Below are positions 61,045 through 64,000 of a DNA stretch of 64,000 nt, in pieces (the stretch's first letter is position 1; each line of letters starts with the position of its first letter). The notes under the pieces were generated by a model. It had not been told where the DNA came from and searched no databases. It saw nothing but the letters and a program-made list of their open reading frames with translations. The DNA comes from Chitinophaga eiseniae (GTDB taxonomy: Bacteria; Bacteroidota; Bacteroidia; Chitinophagales; Chitinophagaceae), in NCBI RefSeq assembly GCF_900167135.1, contig NZ_FUWZ01000002.1, positions 1,266,651-1,330,650 on the forward strand. The letters run 5' to 3'. Position numbers and translations under genes: made by a program.

Positions 61045-64000
61045 ATGCCTGAAACAACAAACAACACACCACGATTGCTGGCTGCAGCCAAAGAGTTTAA
61101 TATTGGTAAGGAAACGCTCATCGATTTCCTTAGCAATAAAGGCTTCGATATGGGCGGCTTTGGATCTCCAAATGCCCGCCTTACGGCTGTCATGTACACA
61201 GCTCTGCAGTCGGAATTCCAGCAGGACAAGGCTAACAAACGCAAAAGCGACCAGATAGCCCTGCCCAAAGGAAGCGTGTTAGAAACAAAGATGAAGAAGG
61301 AGAAAGAGGAAGCAGAGGCTGCGGCAAAAAAGAACCTGAAAGATAAAGATGAGGCTGCACCCGTAGCGGAAGCTCCCAAAGCTGAACAAGCCCCCGAACC
61401 TAAACAGGAACCCGTAAAGGAAACGCCTAAAAAGGAACCTCAGGCGGCTGCTCCGGCTCAACCCACACCTCCTCCGGTAAAAGAAAAAGAGGAAGCCAAG
61501 CCCAAACAAGAACCTCCGGCTGTTACAGCTCCCCCTGTTGCGGAAGTTCCCAAAGCACCAGCTACTCCCGCTGAACCGGAAGTCGTGAAAACAGAATCTC
61601 CTAAGATTAACGGCCCGAAAGTCATCACCACGATCGACCTCGACGCCCTTAACCGTAATAAAAAACCCGCTGCCAAAAAAGAACCGGAAGAAAAACCGGC
61701 TCCACAACCGGCAGCTCCTGCTCCCAAAGAGGAAAAACCACAACCGGTTACCCCTCCCGTAGCAGCTAAACCGGAAGAAAAACCGGAACCCACGCCGGCT
61801 CCAACTGCCCCCGTTGCAAAACAGGAAGACGTGGAAAAAGCAGCACCAAAAGCGGAAAAAGCTGAAACAGCACCCGCTCCGCAAGCAGAGAAAGTAGCGC
61901 AAACAGTTAAAACCGATACGACAGAAAAAACGGAAAAAGCCGCACCGGTTGAAGATAAACCTGTAGTTAACAAAGTGGAAGAAGTATTACAAGAGGCAAA
62001 ACCGGCTGCAATCAAAGAACCGGCTAACATTCCTGTTAAACAGCCCGTAAAGGAAGAACAACGCAATATTCCGCCTGCCCCTGCTGCTGAAAACACACCA
62101 ACTCCTCCCCAACAACCGGAAGAGCCCACCGTGATCAGTAACATCCAGGCCGAAAAACTGACCGGCCCGAAAGTCATCGGGAAAATCGAACTGCCCGTTC
62201 AGTCCGACAGACGCGATAACAATAAAGGCAACTTCAACCGCGATGAAAAACGTAAACGCAAACGTATCATCGTGGAGAAAAAACCTGAACCCATCCAGCC
62301 GAAAGACTTCAAAGAAGGCGGCCAGCAAGGACAAGGCGGCGGTAACCGTCCCCACCACGAAAACCGCGACAACCGCGGCGATAACCGTGGCGGCAATCGC
62401 CCGCACGGCGACAACCGTAACCAGGGTGATAACCGCAACCAGGGCGGCGGCCAGGGCCATAACAGACCCGGCGGCCAGCAAGGCCAGGGCGGCGGCTTCA
62501 ACAGAGGCGGCCAGCAAGGCGGCGGATTTAACAGAGGCCAGGGCGGCGGCCAGGGTGGCAACCGACAAGGCGGCCAGCAAGGCGGTAACTTCAACAGACA
62601 AGGCGGCGGCCAGGGTGGTAACAGACCCGGCTTCAACAGACCCGGCCAGGGCGGCAACTTCCGTCCGGGTGGTCGAGGCGCTGATGATAAACGCACTGTG
62701 GAAGAAAAGGAAATCGATAAAAACGAAATCCAGAATAAAATCAAGGAAACCATGGCCAAACTCGGTGGCGGCGGTCGCGGTAAAAACGTGAAAGCCAAAC
62801 ACCGTAGGGAAAAACGCGAGGAAAGAGCCAGCCAGAAAGCCAAAGAGGGCGTTGAAGACAACAAACTCCAGGTAACGGAATTCGTTTCCGTAAGCGAACT
62901 CGCCAACCTCATGGACGTTAGCTTCGCCGAAGTTATCTCCAAATGTATGGGCCTCGGTATCATGGTGTCCATCAACCAACGCCTCGACGCGGAAGTAATC
63001 GAACTGGTAGCCGGCGAATTCGGCTATGAAGTGGAATTCATCGGCCTCGACGCGGTGGAAGACTCCGAAGAAGAAGAAGATGTAGACGCTCCGGAAGATC
63101 TGCTGCCACGCGCACCGATCGTTACCATCATGGGTCACGTCGACCACGGTAAAACATCGTTGCTCGACTATATCCGCAGCGCCAACGTAGTAGCCGGTGA
63201 AGCCGGAGGTATCACCCAGCACATCGGTGCCTACCAGGTAACGACCGCCAACGGTAAAAAAATCACCTTCCTCGATACACCAGGCCACGAAGCCTTTACG
63301 GCCATGCGTGCCCGCGGTGCCAAAGCAGCGGATATCGCTGTCATCGTAGTGGCTGCCGACGACGCCATCATGCCTCAGACAAGAGAAGCCATCTCCCACT
63401 CCCAGGCTGCCGGCCTCCCAATGGTATTCGCTATCAACAAAATTGATAAGGAAGGCGCCAACCCGGAAAAAATTAAAGAACAACTGGCTCAACTGAACCT
63501 CCTCGTGGAAGACTGGGGCGGTAAATACCAAAGCCAGGAAATATCCGCTAAAAGCGGCCTCAATATCGACGTCCTGCTGGAAAAAATCCTGCTGGAAGCA
63601 GAACTCCTCGAACTGAAAGCCAACCCGAACCGCGAAGGCTCCGGTAGCATCGTGGAAGCTTCCCTCGATAAAGGCCGCGGATACGTAGCCTCCCTGCTGG
63701 TACAAAACGGTACCCTCCGCCAGGGCGACACCATCGTGTCCGGCTCCTTCTACGGTAAAATCAAAGCCATGTTCAACGAACGCGGCCAACGAATGGAAGA
63801 AGCAGGACCATCCATGCCGGTACAGGTGCTCGGCCTCAACGGCGCACCACAAGCCGGTGAGAAATTCAAAATGTACGAAGACGAATCTGAAGCTAAAGAA
63901 ACGGCTAACCGCAGAGCTCAGATCGTTCGCGAACAAGGTATCCGCACCAAGAAACATATCACCCTCGATGAAATCGGCCGCAGGCTGGCACTGGGTAACT
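61045..64000 (+). CDS. infB: Translation initiation factor IF-2 (3' end beyond the window)
   Basis: The gene starts at ATG 61045 (MPETTNNTPRLLAAAKEF) and runs past the window end, giving 985 residues here. An IF2_N helical domain (1-70) is followed by a Pro/Ala/Lys/Glu-rich linker (about 85-400) and a Gly/Asn/Arg/Gln-rich tract (about 427-548). A second N-terminal-type region (ELANLMDVSFAEVI) comes next. The GTPase domain has GHVDHGKTS (G697), DTPGHEAF and NKID. The pre-GTPase part is far longer than in E. coli IF-2. It delivers initiator tRNA to the ribosome. Confidence 0.97.
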   Translation, partial: MPETTNNTPRLLAAAKEFNIGKETLIDFLSNKGFDMGGFGSPNARLTAVMYTALQSEFQQDKANKRKSDQIALPKGSVLETKMKKEKEEAEAAAKKNLKDKDEAAPVAEAPKAEQAPEPKQEPVKETPKKEPQAAAPAQPTPPPVKEKEEAKPKQEPPAVTAPPVAEVPKAPATPAEPEVVKTESPKINGPKVITTIDLDALNRNKKPAAKKEPEEKPAPQPAAPAPKEEKPQPVTPPVAAKPEEKPEPTPAPTAPVAKQEDVEKAAPKAEKAETAPAPQAEKVAQTVKTDTTEKTEKAAPVEDKPVVNKVEEVLQEAKPAAIKEPANIPVKQPVKEEQRNIPPAPAAENTPTPPQQPEEPTVISNIQAEKLTGPKVIGKIELPVQSDRRDNNKGNFNRDEKRKRKRIIVEKKPEPIQPKDFKEGGQQGQGGGNRPHHENRDNRGDNRGGNRPHGDNRNQGDNRNQGGGQGHNRPGGQQGQGGGFNRGGQQGGGFNRGQGGGQGGNRQGGQQGGNFNRQGGGQGGNRPGFNRPGQGGNFRPGGRGADDKRTVEEKEIDKNEIQNKIKETMAKLGGGGRGKNVKAKHRREKREERASQKAKEGVEDNKLQVTEFVSVSELANLMDVSFAEVISKCMGLGIMVSINQRLDAEVIELVAGEFGYEVEFIGLDAVEDSEEEEDVDAPEDLLPRAPIVTIMGHVDHGKTSLLDYIRSANVVAGEAGGITQHIGAYQVTTANGKKITFLDTPGHEAFTAMRARGAKAADIAVIVVAADDAIMPQTREAISHSQAAGLPMVFAINKIDKEGANPEKIKEQLAQLNLLVEDWGGKYQSQEISAKSGLNIDVLLEKILLEAELLELKANPNREGSGSIVEASLDKGRGYVASLLVQNGTLRQGDTIVSGSFYGKIKAMFNERGQRMEEAGPSMPVQVLGLNGAPQAGEKFKMYEDESEAKETANRRAQIVREQGIRTKKHITLDEIGRRLALGN
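62315..62690 (+). repeat. Low-complexity Gly/Asn/Arg/Gln-coding repeat in infB
   Basis: Short units encoding GGQQG, FNRGG, GGNRP and DNRNQG recur many times, with corresponding DNA repeats such as GGCGGCCAGCAAGG. The tract is free of acidic blocks and of predicted fold, and should be disordered and RNA-binding. Confidence 0.8.

Noticed and set aside
61987..63957. 656-codon minus-strand frame opposite infB
   Set aside because: It covers the repetitive and GTPase parts of infB and encodes Ala/Leu/Phe-rich low-complexity sequence with no domain pattern.

Overview
The window looks like a chromosomal segment of a Bacteroidota, most likely a Chitinophaga or close relative (family Chitinophagaceae). 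This is inferred from two SusC/SusD pairs, a large chitinase with two GH18 domains and a type IX secretion C-terminal domain, an ECF sigma/FecR polysaccharide locus, many SCKK-type lipoproteins, and promoter-like TAnnTTTG/TTTG elements. No phage, insertion sequence or CRISPR array is visible.

Layout. 1-4128: NAD salvage genes (nadM-Nudix and nadV) behind two inverted-repeat operator candidates, then a terminator and an unusual protein joining a degenerate nucleotidyltransferase-like domain to a SAM methyltransferase. 4058-5017: a secreted beta-propeller protein overlapping it convergently. 5185-12212 (minus): RND efflux operon tetR-tetR-tolC-mfp-rnd with a 27-bp palindrome at its head. 12685-17398: aminotransferase, dnaN, a fatty acid hydroxylase-family membrane protein, a small membrane protein and a lipoprotein. 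17547-23695: TPP riboswitch and thiamine operon thiS-thiC-tenI/thiE-like-thiD-thiE-thiG-thiH. 24124-26730: a PA2169-type helical-bundle protein divergent from a 50-aa membrane protein, then phytase-like and NlpE-like lipoproteins.

26794-35910: polysaccharide locus 1, with a TPR/HTH regulator, SusC, SusD and a GH31 alpha-glucosidase. A nested perfect palindrome (35961-36118) separates it from the 1290-aa chitinase (minus). 40411-42486: a hypothetical protein, an AraC regulator, DinB-like and DUF1330-like proteins. 42546-51844: polysaccharide locus 2, in which an ECF sigma gene diverges from fecR-susC(STN)-susD-NHL lipoprotein-GH20-like enzyme. 51954-54631: tandem paralogues of an unrecognised secreted protein, one of them interrupted by a single TAG. 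54988-56940: two tandem AT-rich lipoproteins resembling fimbrial anchor proteins.

57164-64000: a CAT-anticodon tRNA with an unusual T-loop, a HAD phosphatase, small membrane proteins, and the rimP-nusA-infB operon. infB runs off the window. A terminator-like hairpin lies between the putative rimP promoter and its start codon, suggesting attenuation. The strongest candidates for something undescribed are the methyltransferase fusion, the rimP leader hairpin, the nested palindrome and the amber-interrupted paralogue.
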